In this document: in pieces, positions 1 to 13,697 of the stretch
Layout: the number at the start of each line of letters is the position of its first letter
How positions within the stretch are numbered: the first letter of the stretch is position 1
Assembly (NCBI GenBank): GCA_026413225.1
Contig: CM048557.1
Span: forward strand, 22,980,871 to 23,044,870
Direction of reading: 5' to 3'
Origin: Otis tarda
Lineage: Eukaryota > Chordata > Aves > Otidiformes > Otididae
Length of the DNA stretch: 64,000 nucleotides
Translations under genes and position numbers: made by a program
Notes under the pieces: model-generated
The model's database searches: none
Seen by the model: only the letters and a program-made list of their open reading frames with translations
Told to the model about the DNA's origin: nothing

Positions 1-1053
1 GGTCAATGTCAAACAGCTGTACTGCACTCTCTGCCTCCACAGAAAATCCTGCAAATTACACCTCGGCAAATAGTAGTTTGGCTCAGGGAAATGCCCTGAA
101 AAGCCTAATTAAAGAGTGAGGTAAGTAAGTGTAACCTGATATAGTCATGCCAGTCTAGCTCCTTGAAGTAAAAGTGTGCCTCATTTATCATGCAGAGTTG
201 GTTGAAACACTTAACAAAGTGGATAGATAAACGTAAATATAATAATTCACTGAGGTGCCGGCAAAGATAAACTCTTAAAAAGATCACCAAAAATATTTTA
301 AACGGCCACAATTTTGACAATTGTGATGAATTAAATATCTATGAAAACATAATCAAAAGATGCTCATAATTGGGCATCTATACAGCTGGCACTCTATGCT
401 CCAGGATTTTTCCATGTTGTGGAGGCTGTTTTTCTCAGGAGAGACACACTAGATTTCAAAACACTGTCATCTTCATTGAAGTTGGATCCCTGTGGTGGTT
501 AGTGAAGTGCTGAGTACATCACTAGGGATGATGCCCCCCATTTACAACAATCACAGGGTCCTTCTGGGGGAATACTTGTTGACATACATCCACCATCAGT
601 ACACTGGGATATGCCTTGTCTCTGGGGGGCACTGGGGAGCTGCAGGACAGCAGGGAGATTCAGTGGTCTTGCAGATCTCCAGGACAATGGTGACCATAGT
701 GCATTTCTTGTTACTGAAGTGAGGGTCTCAACACTGTAAAAGGCTGCTCTGGGCAACTTTGGAATTATGAAGCATAAGAAACTGGATCATGATGAGATCT
801 AAAAGCAGGTATGTGACTGCTGCTGCATACATGGTGACACTTCCTAACATAAGAGTCTTTCTGGAAATTACTGACTCATTAATGGTCAATTTACGCCCTC
901 TACTAGGTGTTTGTGAGGTATACCTAGAGTTGTTGAAGTGTTGCAGAGCTAGATTTAACAGTGATATTTTTCAGCAAGCTTGCTATTCTCAGCAAACCAC
1001 AAAGAAGCTAGTGCATACATGATATTGGTCAAGGTGTCAAGCCCTATGAAGTT
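1..1053. other. unique non-coding DNA, no gene recognised
   Basis: No recognisable gene or repeat family is seen. Short open frames on both strands overlap one another and show no family resemblance. The part from about 480 to 1050 is somewhat richer in G and C than the first 400 bases. It directly precedes an avian LTR, so it could include diverged ERV sequence, but no LTR border or retroviral motif supports this. Confidence 0.5.
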
Positions 1054-1795
1054 TGTTAGCTAAATGATTCTACTGCATTTGCATGGCAAGGTTTTGGTAG
1101 TAGGGGGCTGCAGGATTTGCTTCTGTGAGAAGGTACCAGAAGCTTCCTGTATGTCTGACAGAGCCAATGCCAGCTGGCTCCAAGATAAACCTGCTGCTAG
1201 TCAAGGTGAAGTCGATCAGCAATGGTAGTAGCACCTCTGTGATAACATATTTAAGAAGGAGGAAAAAACCTGTGCAGCAGCAGCCGGGAAAAATGAGTGA
1301 GAATATGCGAGAGAAACAGCTCTGCAGATACCAAGGTCAGTGAAGAAGGAGGGGGAGGAGGTGCTCCAGGCACCAGAGCAGAGATACCCCCACAGCCCAT
1401 GGTGCAGACCATGGTGAGGCAGGCTGTCCATCTGCAGCCCATGGAGATCCACAGTGGAGCAGAGATCCACCTGCAGCCTGTGCAGGGGAAAGAGGCAGAG
1501 AAAATGGGGAGCAAAGTTGAGCCCCAGAAGAAGTTAGGGGTTGGGGGAAAACGTTTTAAGATTTAGTTTTTATTTCTCATTATTGTACTCTAATTTGATC
1601 GGTAATAAATTAAATTAATTTTCCCCAAGTCAAGTCTATTTTGCCTGAGACAGTAACTGGTGAGTGATCTCTCCCTGTGCTTGTCTCGACCCATGAATCT
1701 TTCGTTCTAGTTTCTCTCCCCTGTCCTGCTGAGGAGAGGGAGTGATAGAGGGGTGTGGTAGGCACCTGGCGTCCAGCCAGGGTCAACCCACCACA
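1054..1795 (+). mobile_element. solo LTR of an avian endogenous retrovirus
   Basis: The stretch from about 1077 to 1795 reads like a long LTR family common in birds. It has a block about 'gcatggcaaggttttgg', a 'taacatatttaagaagga' TATA-like region near 1245, and a GC-rich section of short 'cagcccatgg' repeats. It also has 'ggtaataaat' near 1600 (a plausible poly-A signal) and an end of 'ggtcaacccaccaca' at 1781-1795. The right border is clear (CA). The left border at TGTTAG (1054) is a guess, and no target duplication was found. No internal retroviral genes flank it, so it is a solo or partial copy. Its 3' part resembles the 3' part of the LTR nested in the provirus at 15228-15863. The family comes from memory of avian repeats and was not searched. 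Confidence 0.65.
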
Positions 1796-4700
1796 GTGAC
1801 ACACAAAAAATAGGTGGAACTTCCTGCAATGTCCAAGACCTTCCTGGTTTTACTTTTCTTTGCCTACTATCAACAGCATGCAAGCACAGAGCAGTGAGTA
1901 TATGAGAGGCAGCAGTAGCTATATATGTTGTATAGACATATGGCATATACATGTATGGCTTATATGCAACATATGCATGACATACACATTTGTACAAGTA
2001 TGGCATGCATACAACATATACATATGTTATATATATGACAGGGTGAAAGTGAAGGTGCATTAGAAATACGTGAGAGGTTCATAAATGCTACAAGGAACTC
2101 TTCTAGGGTACAAGGTTGCAGGAGAGACATTGTGTCAGTAGACCACCCATACATATTTTAGTGTTGATGTGAAAAAGGAATCTGAAATCATCCTGAAGAG
2201 CTTATACCTTGAATGTGGACAATTGCTTAGCCAGTCCTCAAGACTCATCTCAAAGAAATTAGTAAACATAGCCAAAAAATTTGCACCTCCCAGTGAGAAA
2301 TGAGACTGCACACTTTCAGAATCAAAGTTTCTGACATCCCTTTTTGCAAAACAGACTGTACATCTTTTCATATTTACTAAGGTGCTTTATGAACAGCAAA
2401 AGACCTAAAACAAATAATGGAATTTGCTGTTCCTGAACCACGAGAAATCAGATACCCAGTCCTTGGCAAGTGTTCTTATTCCTTAAAACCGCTACATGCT
2501 CCTAGGTGGCTTAAACCAGAAGCCTCTCTTTACATTAACATATCCTTCCAGGCCCAGCAGGAAATATTTCTCTGCCTTTATAAACTCCGCTATTGAGTTT
2601 GTGATTGACAGAAGTTAAAGTGAAGGGAATGACTCTATTTTCAGATCTGTGTAGTCAAATATTATGGGATTCCTTTGCCCTCGGTCCTTCCCTCCGTTTC
2701 TCAGTGATACCAAACAAGGCAGGACAAGGCTTTTCCCAAGAGAAATGTGAGGAGTTTTAATGAAACTGCTAAACCTCACTCAGTGCCTGCCACAAGTGAC
2801 AGCACCTGTGTACAGCAAGGTCCTTGGCTTTGCCCAGCTCTTTCCAACAATAATAAGGTGTGAGGTGCAGCAGGCCAGCTGGGCATAACCTTGAAGGAGC
2901 TCAGCAGCAAGTGACTGGTAGGAGTTTCACAGGGATGAAAGAGAGGAAGTGGAATAATGGAGATAGCCATTCATCTGGTATTCCCCATACATTGCTTCTC
3001 ATTGCCCATTTTTTTCTTATCTGTCACAAAGAAGTGGCTGTCTTGTGAAAAGAGAAATCTACTGCCAAATACAGAGACAGTGTTGCAGTGAGGGTGAAGA
3101 ACAGCTAATGATAAACTGGGAGCTAAAAAAGAAGAAGAAAGAACTGTATGGCTTTGAGAAGCACAGTGATGCAAAAGGGATCAAATGTAATAGTACAAAA
3201 GTAAAAGATCATGTACTGAGGAGGAAGGGAATTTCTGCTGTACGCTGAGAGCTGATCAGCCAGAAGTGACAGAGTGGTAGAAAGATGTGGGTGTATGAAT
3301 CAATCACAGAATGACTCTGAGCAACCAGCATGATGTGGCCATAGAAACAGATTAATTCCATACTTCAGAATATCAGAAAGGATGTGCCTGGCACAGAACT
3401 GTGTACTGGGTATTTCGTACAAGACTCTGACAAGGCCTTGTGTATATTATTCTGGCTGCCTTTTTTTTTTCAGGAAATGTGAGGGAGGAAGAAGGGATTT
3501 TAACTAAAGGACAATAGCAGTGTCATGAGGGGTCTGGCTTTTGTCTCTTCCAACCCATGTTTCTGAATGAAGGAGAGATGAACAGCTTGCTCTACTAGTA
3601 TATGTGATTTTTTTTTCTGAATCCATGGATTTTCAAGCATTTATACATTATTTTCACTGGTTTAATTTTATATATCTTTTAAAGCCTTATAATGCAAAAA
3701 AAATTACAGTTGAATTTTAGGTAATACAAATAAAACTAAGCTCCAGACAACCTACCTTACCAGTTGATGACATTGTTCATTTCCTTGGGATGAAAGCAGC
3801 TGCAGTTATTAAACACTCTCTGGTTTAAGGGTGTGTATTCTTCCTTGAACAACTTCCATTTGAAATAAATACAATTTATTTAGCTCCCATCTTTCTTTCC
3901 CCATTGTGGTTAATTTTTGACTCAAGAAGATTCAAAGAAATCTAGACAAGAGTTAATCTCAAAATATGTACACATAAAGCCATTTATGGCAAAGTCACTA
4001 ATTTCACTCTTTAAACAAATTCCTGTAGTTAACATGATTTCAGCAAATCCTGAGGATAAGAAGATTTAATCTGTCTTTGTATTTACCAGTCATTTTTTTT
4101 CCCCTGCTGATCTGTCAGTCCATGACCTTGAAATCATTATTACTGAGATTTTAGCAAACTCTAGCTCATTATAGTTTCCTTTTCCGCAGGCAGCAGGTAG
4201 GTTTTTGTAAGTTTTAAATGTTGAAGTTTATAATTAACGTAATATAAATTACAAGGCACCTAATTTTAGTACTGTAAATAGAAGAAAATTTTAAATCTTT
4301 CTTGTGCCCTGGAGCCGAGAGTGTCTAAGTTTCAGGAAAGACTTGGTTTTCTAATCATCTAACTCTAGTGGCAGAATAATTTAACTTGTATGGACACACA
4401 TTAATTGGTGAAAGCTGGATTGTTAAAGAAATTACCAGTTAAAGAAGAAACTTAGAGATCTGCATTGTTTAAGATGGAAGTCCAAGCTTACAGCTTTGAA
4501 AAAATGTCGCAATCAAAAAAAAATTATTGCAGTCACATTCTTTGACATGGCTAAAAGCATGATCAGAATAAGTTGCCTTGCCTGTATTTTAGCCCATGCA
4601 AAGTGAAAGGTCATTAGGAAAGTGGATGCAGAGTATTGTCACCTTAACGTCTCACAGTCTTTGTGACTGATAGGGTCAAGTGTGATCTTGGAATAGTGGG

Positions 4701-7700
4701 ATAATGATCTAAATTTTTTTTTTTAATATCCGTTCATAGAAATAAAGTACAAAGCAAGAATAATTCTGGAGAGAAGAAGAAGAACGGATTTCTGCATCAG
4801 TACAGAGCAGTAAGATCCTGTTTGATAGTGAGACTTGCCCTGCAGAGCCTCAACATGCTTTGGCAATTGCATGCAGTACAACCTTGATAGAAGATTGTGT
4901 TATTCATTCAGTGCAGATGGTACCCTAGCAGGCAAAATGGAAATTAAACAAAACTTATCTTTCTCCAGAGCATCCATTCTTTTTGAAATTTCAGAAGGAA
5001 GAAAATGTGAAGATTTCTTCTAATGCTTGCTGTGGATAAGCGACAGTGTTTAGAGAGCTTGACAGTATGTAAGAGAATTCAATGGGATTTTATTTTCACC
5101 TTGAATCAGTGAACTCTTTATTGCCATATTCTTCCCAGAAAAAGATTACTTGCTTTGTTTTGTTTTTTAATGGATGGATTTCAGTTAAAAAATACGAGGA
5201 TGCATTCTGGAATTTGTGTTTAGAAAAGCCCTTGGATAGTAATATACCTCCTATGCTTTCACCTCTGTGTTCTAAATCCAGATGGTCAGGGCTACGCTTT
5301 GAAAGAGTTGCTGAATAATACATTTGTCTGATAATATTCAGTTCAGTGTTTTCACTGACTGTTCGGTTGTCGATTCTGAGCTTGTCGTCTCACTGTGATA
5401 CATAACCACCCATTTCACTTTTTAGCCACGTCTGTCATATTGCCCAACATGGGCCTGCTTTTTTCAGAGTTTTAAATTTTGATATATAAAGTGTTATGAA
5501 TTTGGATGATAAAAGTGTTTATGAGTAATTCAGCATGCATGCTGGAGTATTTAAAATGGCTTATTGTGTCTGACTGTACCATCTGGAGAGAAAGTCGCTA
5601 GACTTTTCAATGGTTTTATGGGAAAGGACTTTTTTAAGCCTTTAGTTTGTTCTAATTAATGCATTTGGTAGTGTTACATAAACTGCATATTGAAAATAAA
5701 AAAAAAAGAGTTTGTAAATATATTCACTTTTAACTACAACTAAGGAGTTAAACATTTGGATTAATGATGCCCTAATTAATACTGAAATTCCATGCCCTTC
5801 TGTAGGATGTACAATGTTAATGACATCAGCTCTAGCCCAAAGGGAATCTTCCAATTCTGTCAGAATAAGCACAAAAAACTGGTAGCAACTCTTTCCTTAG
5901 ATTTCAGTTACGTGAAAGCATCTTGTTAGAATCTTTTATTATAAGGTAAGTGATTATGCAAAATGGCATCATGTGGCTTTTCATATTTGTTGTTGTTCTC
6001 CATGGGTTGCATACCATCTCTGATCAGTTTACGCTTCAAAAGATGTTTTTTCCCCCACCAGGTCCTCATAGGACAGGATTCTGAGATTCCAGCTGCATAA
6101 ATGGAGTATCCTGATGTAATGAGACTTACCAGATCCTGCAGAAAAAAAATGTGGGAAGCATATATTTTTTTCCCCAATTGGCAATACATCGTATTTTGAA
6201 AACATTAATATCATCACAAAGAAACAGTTGAAATTATGATCATTTTAATAAACAAGATTTATAACTTCTCTCTTTTTTTTTTTCTGTCTCCAAAATGAAA
6301 GTATTAATGCTTCTTTTGCGTGCCTTCTTTGAGAAAGGGAGAGTAAGAGTTCTAATTAAACGAAGTTTCTGTAACACTACTGTAATATGTCTAATAATAA
6401 CAAAGAAGCACAAATTTTAATTCAGTAGAGGACACATTTACAAATCCTGGAGTGGTTATTTTATCACTAACTCTGTAAGACAGAGATTCCCTCTGCAAAC
6501 GGCTGTATCACCTACAGTGTTCCTATGATTTTTTTTTGCCCTCAGTTCTGCTAAGAAAAAAAAATAAAAAGAGTATTCAGACAGTCAGATAAGTTAGAAT
6601 AAACACCATATGAAAGTCTTTTGGGCTAACTTGAGTGACTGTGCCTGGAGGACAGTATCAATTTATAGAGAGTGATGAATAACTTGGGGTGGGGGAAAGT
6701 GTATAATATCTCCAGCTGGCACAGCAAGAGTCAGAAAAGAAAGTACACCTGCAGCCCAAGTCATACAAGCTGCAATAGAAGGATACGGGGACTGAATTGT
6801 CCTCACCTTCACTCGTGTATACAGTATATCTATGCAAGGAGATATACAAATATAAGCAAACAAGACTTTTGTACTGATATTTATGGTAATAAGAAATTGC
6901 TTATCTGAAATTATGTATTGAAAATTATCAAATAAAGGAGAATTAGGCTCACTTTTCCACTCTTTTAATACAACAGGTGAGTTATTTTGGAGATTATAGG
7001 GAATGTTTCCAGTCTCAGCTAAATTGTTTAATATGCTGAATGATAAGATAAGAAATGCAGTGCCTTTTTTATAAAGCATATTTAGGTCTTGTTCTGCATT
7101 AGGACTAATCTCTTAGAACAGCCAATGTCTGATGTGCTTCTTTTCTCTCCTTCCAATGATTTTAGAAACAAAAAAGCAAGGGAGAGATTAAAACGCACCT
7201 AAACAATGAAATGCAGTGTTACTGAAGTAACATTAATCTGTGCAAAGTTGGAAGAAAAAAGATGTTCTTTGTGTTCCTTGCAGAGCGTGCATATACCGAG
7301 TGTGCTGTATAAACTATTTCATAAAGAAGGTATATAAAAAGGTTACACTTAAAAAATTTGGACATGCATATAAGGTAATTGTATCTGGTTCAGTCTGACC
7401 ATATTAATTCTATTAATATAATTTCTTCAGATATAAGAAGGAAAAAGAAAATTTATTTTGCACAGTTGAACATCTGCTGCAGGCTAAAAATTATGACAAA
7501 TTGACAGATTTTAGTCTGTAATATTTTATGGAAAAGAAAAAAAAAATCCTCCTGGGTATTAAATATTTCATGCAGTAGCTGAAAAGAAACATTTTGGAAG
7601 TAAGTTGTACTGATTTTCAATTCAGAGCTAGCATCTAAGAAGTTTACGAATTGGTGCAAAGGATCAGTTGAGTTAATTGTTTTTATTTAAAATTTACTTT

Positions 7701-9395
7701 AAGGATGCAAACAACAGGTTTCTTTTAGAGAACTGATATGGAAGCAGGAGCAGCATAACTTTAAACAGAACTGTGTCTGAGCTGGTAAGCATAGAATGGA
7801 GAAATCATGCAAGCCGTGCCTGGCTCCTTGAACTTCTTCAGGGGAGCTATTTGCATTCATAGTTCCTGGGCAAAATAATTTCCTTTTGCCTGACAGCTTT
7901 CCAGTAGGTGAAATGGATTCAGTGATGTTAAGGGACTCCAAAAGTCTCTAACATAAATGCTGCAGGAATATTTAAGTTACATAAGGTATCCAAGGCCTTT
8001 CCAAAGCCTGGAACAACTCAAAGCCATCCTAGTTGTTCTTTCCTGCTGAGATACCATTTCAGATAATTGGATCTCCTACTATATGCAGGAGCTAGGTGCA
8101 GATGACATAACTTCACGTTTCCAGAAGTAAGAAGAGATCTTCTGTCATGCAGATGTCAAATTGGTTAAAAAAAAAAAAAGAAACATAAAAACAAAAGACC
8201 AGCTGACTTGGCCTTTCCATACAAAGAGAAAACTGAAATACCTTTCCTTAAAAGAAGAAAACCTTTCATGGATATTCTATGACAGCTTCACCTGCCAGGT
8301 TGCAATCATAGGGTCATATTAGATTCATCACTGTTCCAAGAGAGATAAAAATAGTAGGAAGAAATGTTTTCTGTCGTAACTGGCTTGCCAGGATGCATCA
8401 CCTTTTTGAAATGGACCAAGCCCTAGTAACTATGATTCATGTCATCTAAAGGTTACTCAGTAACAATCTAATACTGAAAGCGGTGGGAGAAAAGGCAATG
8501 GTCCCTCTACATTAATATATGCATCCTTTTAAAGGTGAAAATAAAATATGTGTGAGTGGGTTGTATAGACAAAGGTCATCTAGATAGAGTAATGGCAAAG
8601 GATTATTACTCATTTTGGGTAATGCAGACTGTTGACCTATAAATGCCATATATGAGGAAAAGGACTAACCTTTACTCCTTACTTTTTAGATATCTGCACT
8701 AAACGCTTGCCTAAGTAAGTGGCAGTTTATCATTCAGGTTGTGGAGCATGCTAGATTATGAAGTACCAAATGTTCTCAAGGTCTATCTGTTCTTGGAATG
8801 TAAAATGAAAATGGCACCAATTCTTCTCTTGCTGTATTAAGTGCAGTGAGTCCCTGAAGGCGCTAATTAGCCAAATGTCGCAATAAGCAGTTTTATGTTT
8901 GTACTTAAACTTGCCAGTCACTTAAGTTAAGACACAGAAAAAAAAGATTTAAAAATTCCAGAACTTTATTTGAGAAAAATGGACACCTCTCTTCAGAGGA
9001 AGACACCTGCCTTTTGCAACACTGATGACCTATGTCAAACATACAAGCCAACTATGACAAAAAGTGGTTAGGTGCCATTCTGAACCTCTGCTGAGGCCTG
9101 AATTTTTCCTCACACAATGTATGCATGTGAATATCACTCAGTTTCTGTGTACAACATTCAATAAATGTATATTTGATGTGGAAAAAAGCAAGAAGCATTA
9201 CAACAAGCAAAATAATTTAGACTAAGGAATTCAGATACGGAAATGATCTTCAAGTCAGTCTGGGTTTTCTCTGTTTTTCATATAATCTTAGTAAATTATT
9301 AAAAATATATTCTAACCTCCTTCTTCTCTTTGCCTTCCAAGAATGCCTTAATTTTGATCTAAGATATTTGCTGCCAGTAGTTGTACAAACAGTAC
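1796..9395. other. AT-rich unique DNA
   Basis: No gene, full repeat or RNA gene is recognised over this stretch. It holds one AT-rich palindromic tract (1921-2045), several short homopolymer runs (for example near 3460, 6270 and 8167) and scattered short open frames with no recognisable domain. It reads like avian intergenic or intronic DNA. Confidence 0.5.
1921..2045. repeat. AT-rich palindromic tract
   Basis: The tract alternates ATATG, CATATA and GCATAT words. A 12-base arm at 1922-1933 pairs with 2009-2020. The short open frames reported on both strands here come from this low-complexity sequence and are not genes. Confidence 0.6.
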
Positions 9396-9494
9396 CTGAA
9401 TGTAAATAGTTATCTGGAATCTTCATGGGACTTTGTGAAGTTCCATGAAGTTTAAGAAGCTCCTCTTCCTCATTCACTTGGTATTCTTTTTCCA
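9396..9494 (-). other. candidate internal coding exon on the minus strand, gene unknown
   Basis: On the minus strand a good 3' splice site (ATTCTATTTCAG) precedes a 99-base open stretch. It is followed by CAG/GTACTG, a plausible 5' splice site. The open frame encodes 32 residues that begin EKEYQVNEEEELLKLHG and are acidic, then polar. If the donor is ignored, the same frame stays open to 9250 and ends in a basic tail, so a terminal exon is also possible. I recognise no protein family. Splice-like borders occur by chance in DNA of this size, so this is only a candidate. Confidence 0.22.
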
Positions 9495-11569
9495 CTGAAA
9501 TAGAATTATTTTTAAAAGTAACTGGCTAAATTAATGGAAAAGAAATGCATCAATAGCTGTTAAAACAAATGAAAAGAAAACACCTCTGGCTTCAGCAGTC
9601 TTTGAGTCTAGCTCTAGGATGTGATTCTAAGTGATAACATAGCATATATTTGGTTTTATGACATGGGTGATGTAAAATGCTGTCCAGAGGGGTCTAATTC
9701 TTTCTAATGTAAGAGCTTAAAGTTAAGAAGCTTGAAGATTCCCATGTGCCTAGAATAACCTTTGAGTGTCTTTCAGCTTTTCAAGAAAAAGTGTTGTTTC
9801 TGTGATAAAACAAGGGCCTGAAATAGATTAATCTTCTGCTGTTGTTATAAATCTAGCATCACAGGATATTGATTTATCAGTATGACACATGGGTAGCAAG
9901 ATTTATTTACTTCAGATTATTTTACCTAGCTTCATTAATTAATACATGCAAATACTTAGAAATTAGTAAAGCTGCCACATCAAAATAAAGCAGCTTTATT
10001 AATGTTGTTAGTATTTTTGTGGTTTTTGGGTATATCTTATCAAACGTATGTCCTCTTCTACACAGAGGAATAACTTTCTCTCTGCTGCTGTTTCCTATGT
10101 GATCTTACAATATCATTGAGAGGCGATGAGGAACTCAGGAGAACAGTTTGTATGAAGGGCACCATTTTAGAATCAGGGTTCCTTTCTTTTTTTTTTTTTT
10201 TCTGTATCACATGAATGAACAATCAATCAGTCAAATTAGAGTCTAGTACTGAAATTTGGAAATAAAATAGTTACTTGCATTGCAATTGCCTTTTATTTTA
10301 AGATTCCATCACAAAGGAGAGCTTTTAATGCTTAATAAGATGCTTGGGTTTTTTTTTTCTGTTACAAAAAAAATGAGTGGCATCAGAGGTTTGATTTTGA
10401 CCAGGGATGGAATCCAGTCAGAACATAACAAGTAGCATTAATAGAACATAATAATTTCTCATCTATTGATGACCTTTAAAGAGAATTGTAGTTATTACCT
10501 TAGAATATTCTCTCATTTATTACCTGTCTCATCACTGAATTTCAGTGTGTTTATGCAGTAGAAATATAGATGTTTGGCTTCAAAACAGAGAAAAATGATT
10601 TAGCTAGTATAATGACTGCAGATGGTGAAGTCTAATTCAATTTTTTTTTTCACATTATATGGGATTTTTGAAGATGATGGTGGTTACTAGACCAGGTAGT
10701 TCACTGGAGACGTAGAGTGAGTTTATATCTTAGGGCTAAACTAGTTATAAAAGGGTATTTTCTCAAATCTGGCAGAAGTTCATTAAACTAATTATGTGTG
10801 CTTGTTGGATAGCAATCTAAGCTATTAATATTAGTAAAATCCTTTACATTGTAAGCAAAAAGATGGATATTGAGAAATGAAAAATTATTTGAACATTCAC
10901 CCTCTTACAGAAGTCAACCAAATCCATCTTTGGTGGAGCAAAACTCAGTAGCAGAATTAGTTTTGTCATCTTCTGATCCCAGGTATTTCCAAATGTCTTT
11001 TATTTTACCTTCTTGGTCCCAATGATGTTGCAGTAGGAACACAAGTTCAGAATTCTTTCTGACATTACAAGCTGGAGTGTTTTACATTGATGGCTTTCAT
11101 ATGCTTCAGCATTTTCTACAGTTGAGCATTTTCCTGGGTTGTCAAACAAATGTTGACCTACCTGTTCTTCAGCTCAACTTTGACATAATGGTAGGTGTTA
11201 TTACCAGATGGACAAAATTAGGAATACTTAGTAATAATTAAGATTGAAAGATGTAGTCCTCTGAAGGAAAAGTTCATGCAGGCAGTAACTTCTTGAAGGA
11301 CACTTAGATTATCTTGTTCATCATAAAAATTGTATCATTAATGTTTCACTGTATCTTGGGAGAAAAGACATAGATACAGAATCTGAGAAATATTTACACC
11401 ATTGATAAACACAACTCCATGATGCTAGTCTTCAAACTGACAGTTACAAGTTAGAAGATTCCGTAATCATAACTGACAGTTTATTAAAACTATTGGCTCA
11501 GTGAGCAGCAATGGTTCAAATATGGTGGATATCATCCAGATATTGAGAACAAGACAGAGGCTGTAATTT
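9495..11569. other. AT-rich unique DNA, nothing recognised
   Basis: No gene or repeat family is recognised. There is a run of T at about 10187-10202 and another near 10350. Open frames are short. Confidence 0.5.
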
Positions 11570-11830
11570 TTCCTCCATATAAAACTTTAATGTGGCCACA
11601 CTTTGAGTGCTGTATTCAGTTCTTTCTACAGTTCAAGAAGTATCTAGTTGAGTCAGAGACTACAGAGAAGAGAAATTAAAATAACCAACGGAATGAAGCA
11701 GCTGCCCTACAAAGAGACCCTAAAAAGGCTGGGAGTCTTCAAAAGTCTATGGAGAAGATAATATTAATGAAGGATATGACTGAGTTTACAAAGTTGTGAA
11801 GGGTCTGGCTGTGGTGAATGCAGAAGGGCT
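11570..11830 (+). mobile_element. old CR1/L3-like LINE relic
   Basis: Conceptual reading of 11580-11770 shows scrambled traces of the CR1 ORF2 C-terminal region. The order matches: a 'MWPHFECCIQF' echo of the usual VRPHLEYCVQLW, then a region like ERVQRRATK, then 'LKRLGVF' as in [13 protein letters not shown], then a 'KDMTEFTKL' segment as in more ancient CR1-L/L3 types. It is heavily mutated and has no usable frame. It is much older than the four young CR1 copies in this window. Borders are approximate. Confidence 0.45.
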
Positions 11831-13691
11831 AGCCACCAATCACCACTGTCCTACAACAAAGGTGCAGTTGTCCAAACTAGATTGAGATTTATCTAAAATA
11901 GATAAAATATAATAACAAGTAGCAGGTATCTTCCTACATTTCTGCTTCTATCCATTCATTTCTAACTACTGGCTTTTTTCATAGCAGCTAATGAGGTGAT
12001 AGAATTTTTTTGGCACAGAAGCTTGTGGAGGCGGATAGTATCAGCAGGTTCGGAAAAGAATCAGACCAATTTATGGGTGAATAAAAGGGAATAGGGAGGA
12101 TACATCCTCTAGGGCTAGGTTTGTGTGCCCTGCTTTAGTAGATGCTCCAGTGGCTATAGTTGGATCAGAATAATTGTCCAGGTTGAGCTGACTAATTTCT
12201 TAAACTCTTACAAACATTTTTCTGCTCACCTTGCTTATTTGTTTGTTAAAGGATTACTGTGTTTTACCATAGCTTCTAAGGGAATAGGATCCCAATTACA
12301 CAGAAACCTCTGGACTTAATTGTAATATTTATACTAATTATTATATTCATAAAAATATTATTAAAATATTATCATTTTGACTATTCAAATGTATGTACCT
12401 GGGATTACTCACAGAAATGGTGTAGGTGGTTTAATTATATATACCAAGAAAACATGTAACTCATGCTTCTTTAAGAAAAAGTGTAGCTACATTGTTGTTG
12501 CCATAACATATTCTGGAATAAATGGTGTGGGCAAAACCAGACTAGTTTGGTAAAGAGTCTTTTCATGGGGTCATCATGGTCTTTCAAAGGCACCTGCTGT
12601 CTGCAAATCTGTTTTCTCAAATAAAGAGTAGCCTGTACATTGAGAACGATTTTCCAGAGGTTGAACTGAATGATTTAAATTGGAGGCCCCTGGTTAAACC
12701 TGATCAGCACTATTTAAAACAACCCAAAAGCTAATCTGCCCAAGACATTATAACCTCACAGTTAATGAGGCCTGTTTTGATTCTGATGAGAATTTTGTTT
12801 TCAGAGCCAGCATATGTTCAATAAATCATGTTAAAAACTATTCGAAACAGCACACTTAAGGGCCTTTACTCTGTCTCCTTTAATCAAGCTTTGCAGATTG
12901 AAGCAGCTGAAGTATGGTCCAGCATTGTGGTTTGGGTTATTACTTTAGCAGTAGTTCAAATTTCTTTAGCAATTTGGAACACACTGGAACTGTCCTGCTG
13001 ATAGTAGATCCAGGCTAGTCTTTAAGGCTTCACAGATATGAACCACATCAAAAAGATAAAGCATGTGGAAGCAAACAGGAACATGGGTGTCATGCTCAGG
13101 ATGAGATTGCTGAAGAGCAGAAAGGTCATTTTCACCCAAATCTCATGTGCTGAAGGGGAGAAGTAAAGTTATGGGAGGCTTCACCCTCAAATTCCATGTA
13201 TCATTTCTGTTAACAGAGCACAGTAATAGGAATAGTTCCCATCCAGTGCTCCAGAGCACAAAGCTGAGAATGTTCTTTATGTTTTTCTTATAATGTGAAG
13301 TACCTGCACTGGAGTTGGCATGACTCACAGGAAACCACCCGGAAATGTGCTGACCACCCTGACTCATGGCATATGAGATTTCCTTCAGATACGTTCACAT
13401 CATCTCAACATAATTTGCTTCCTCAGCTCTTAGTTGCTTTCCTAAACTGCTGTATGTTAATGAAAGTGCTTGTTAAGTAACTCTTCTTATTCATATGCCA
13501 GAGAGAGAAGGAATTCTTTATATGCAGCACATAAGGTTAGTGGATTATTCTGGACTGTAAAGAGACTATTTCTCTACTCTGCAAATATTAGTGTATAATA
13601 GGTAGCAAGGCCTGCAGTTCTGATACTTCACATTATAAAACATTACCTTCAAAGCTACAGTAATTGAACAACTTGATAACTTAATAACTCA
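11831..13691. other. unique DNA, possible conserved non-coding block
   Basis: No gene is recognised. Between about 12640 and 12910 the sequence is of balanced composition, lacks simple repeats and has several TTTAAT and TTTAAA homeobox/POU-like words, as conserved non-coding elements often do. This is an impression only. The rest looks like ordinary flanking DNA up to the provirus target site. Confidence 0.35.
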
Positions 13692-13697
13692 GTTGAG
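13692..13697. repeat. target-site duplication, left copy
   Basis: GTTGAG immediately precedes the 5' LTR and is repeated exactly at 20015-20020 after the 3' LTR. A 6-bp duplication is typical of beta- and alpharetrovirus-type integrases. Confidence 0.95.

Noticed and set aside
1297-1566. 89-codon plus-strand frame with glycine- and methionine-rich product
   Set aside because: It lies inside the avian LTR at 1054-1795 and is made of that LTR's GC-rich short repeats.
834-1800. GTGAC at 834-838 and 1796-1800 as a target duplication of the first LTR
   Set aside because: The left copy is not next to a TG start and lies about 220 bases before the recognisable LTR, so a chance match of five bases is more likely.
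1707-2063. Overlapping frames of Tyr-, Ile- and Cys-rich peptides on both strands
   Set aside because: They are products of the AT-rich palindromic tract and part of the LTR, with no domain.
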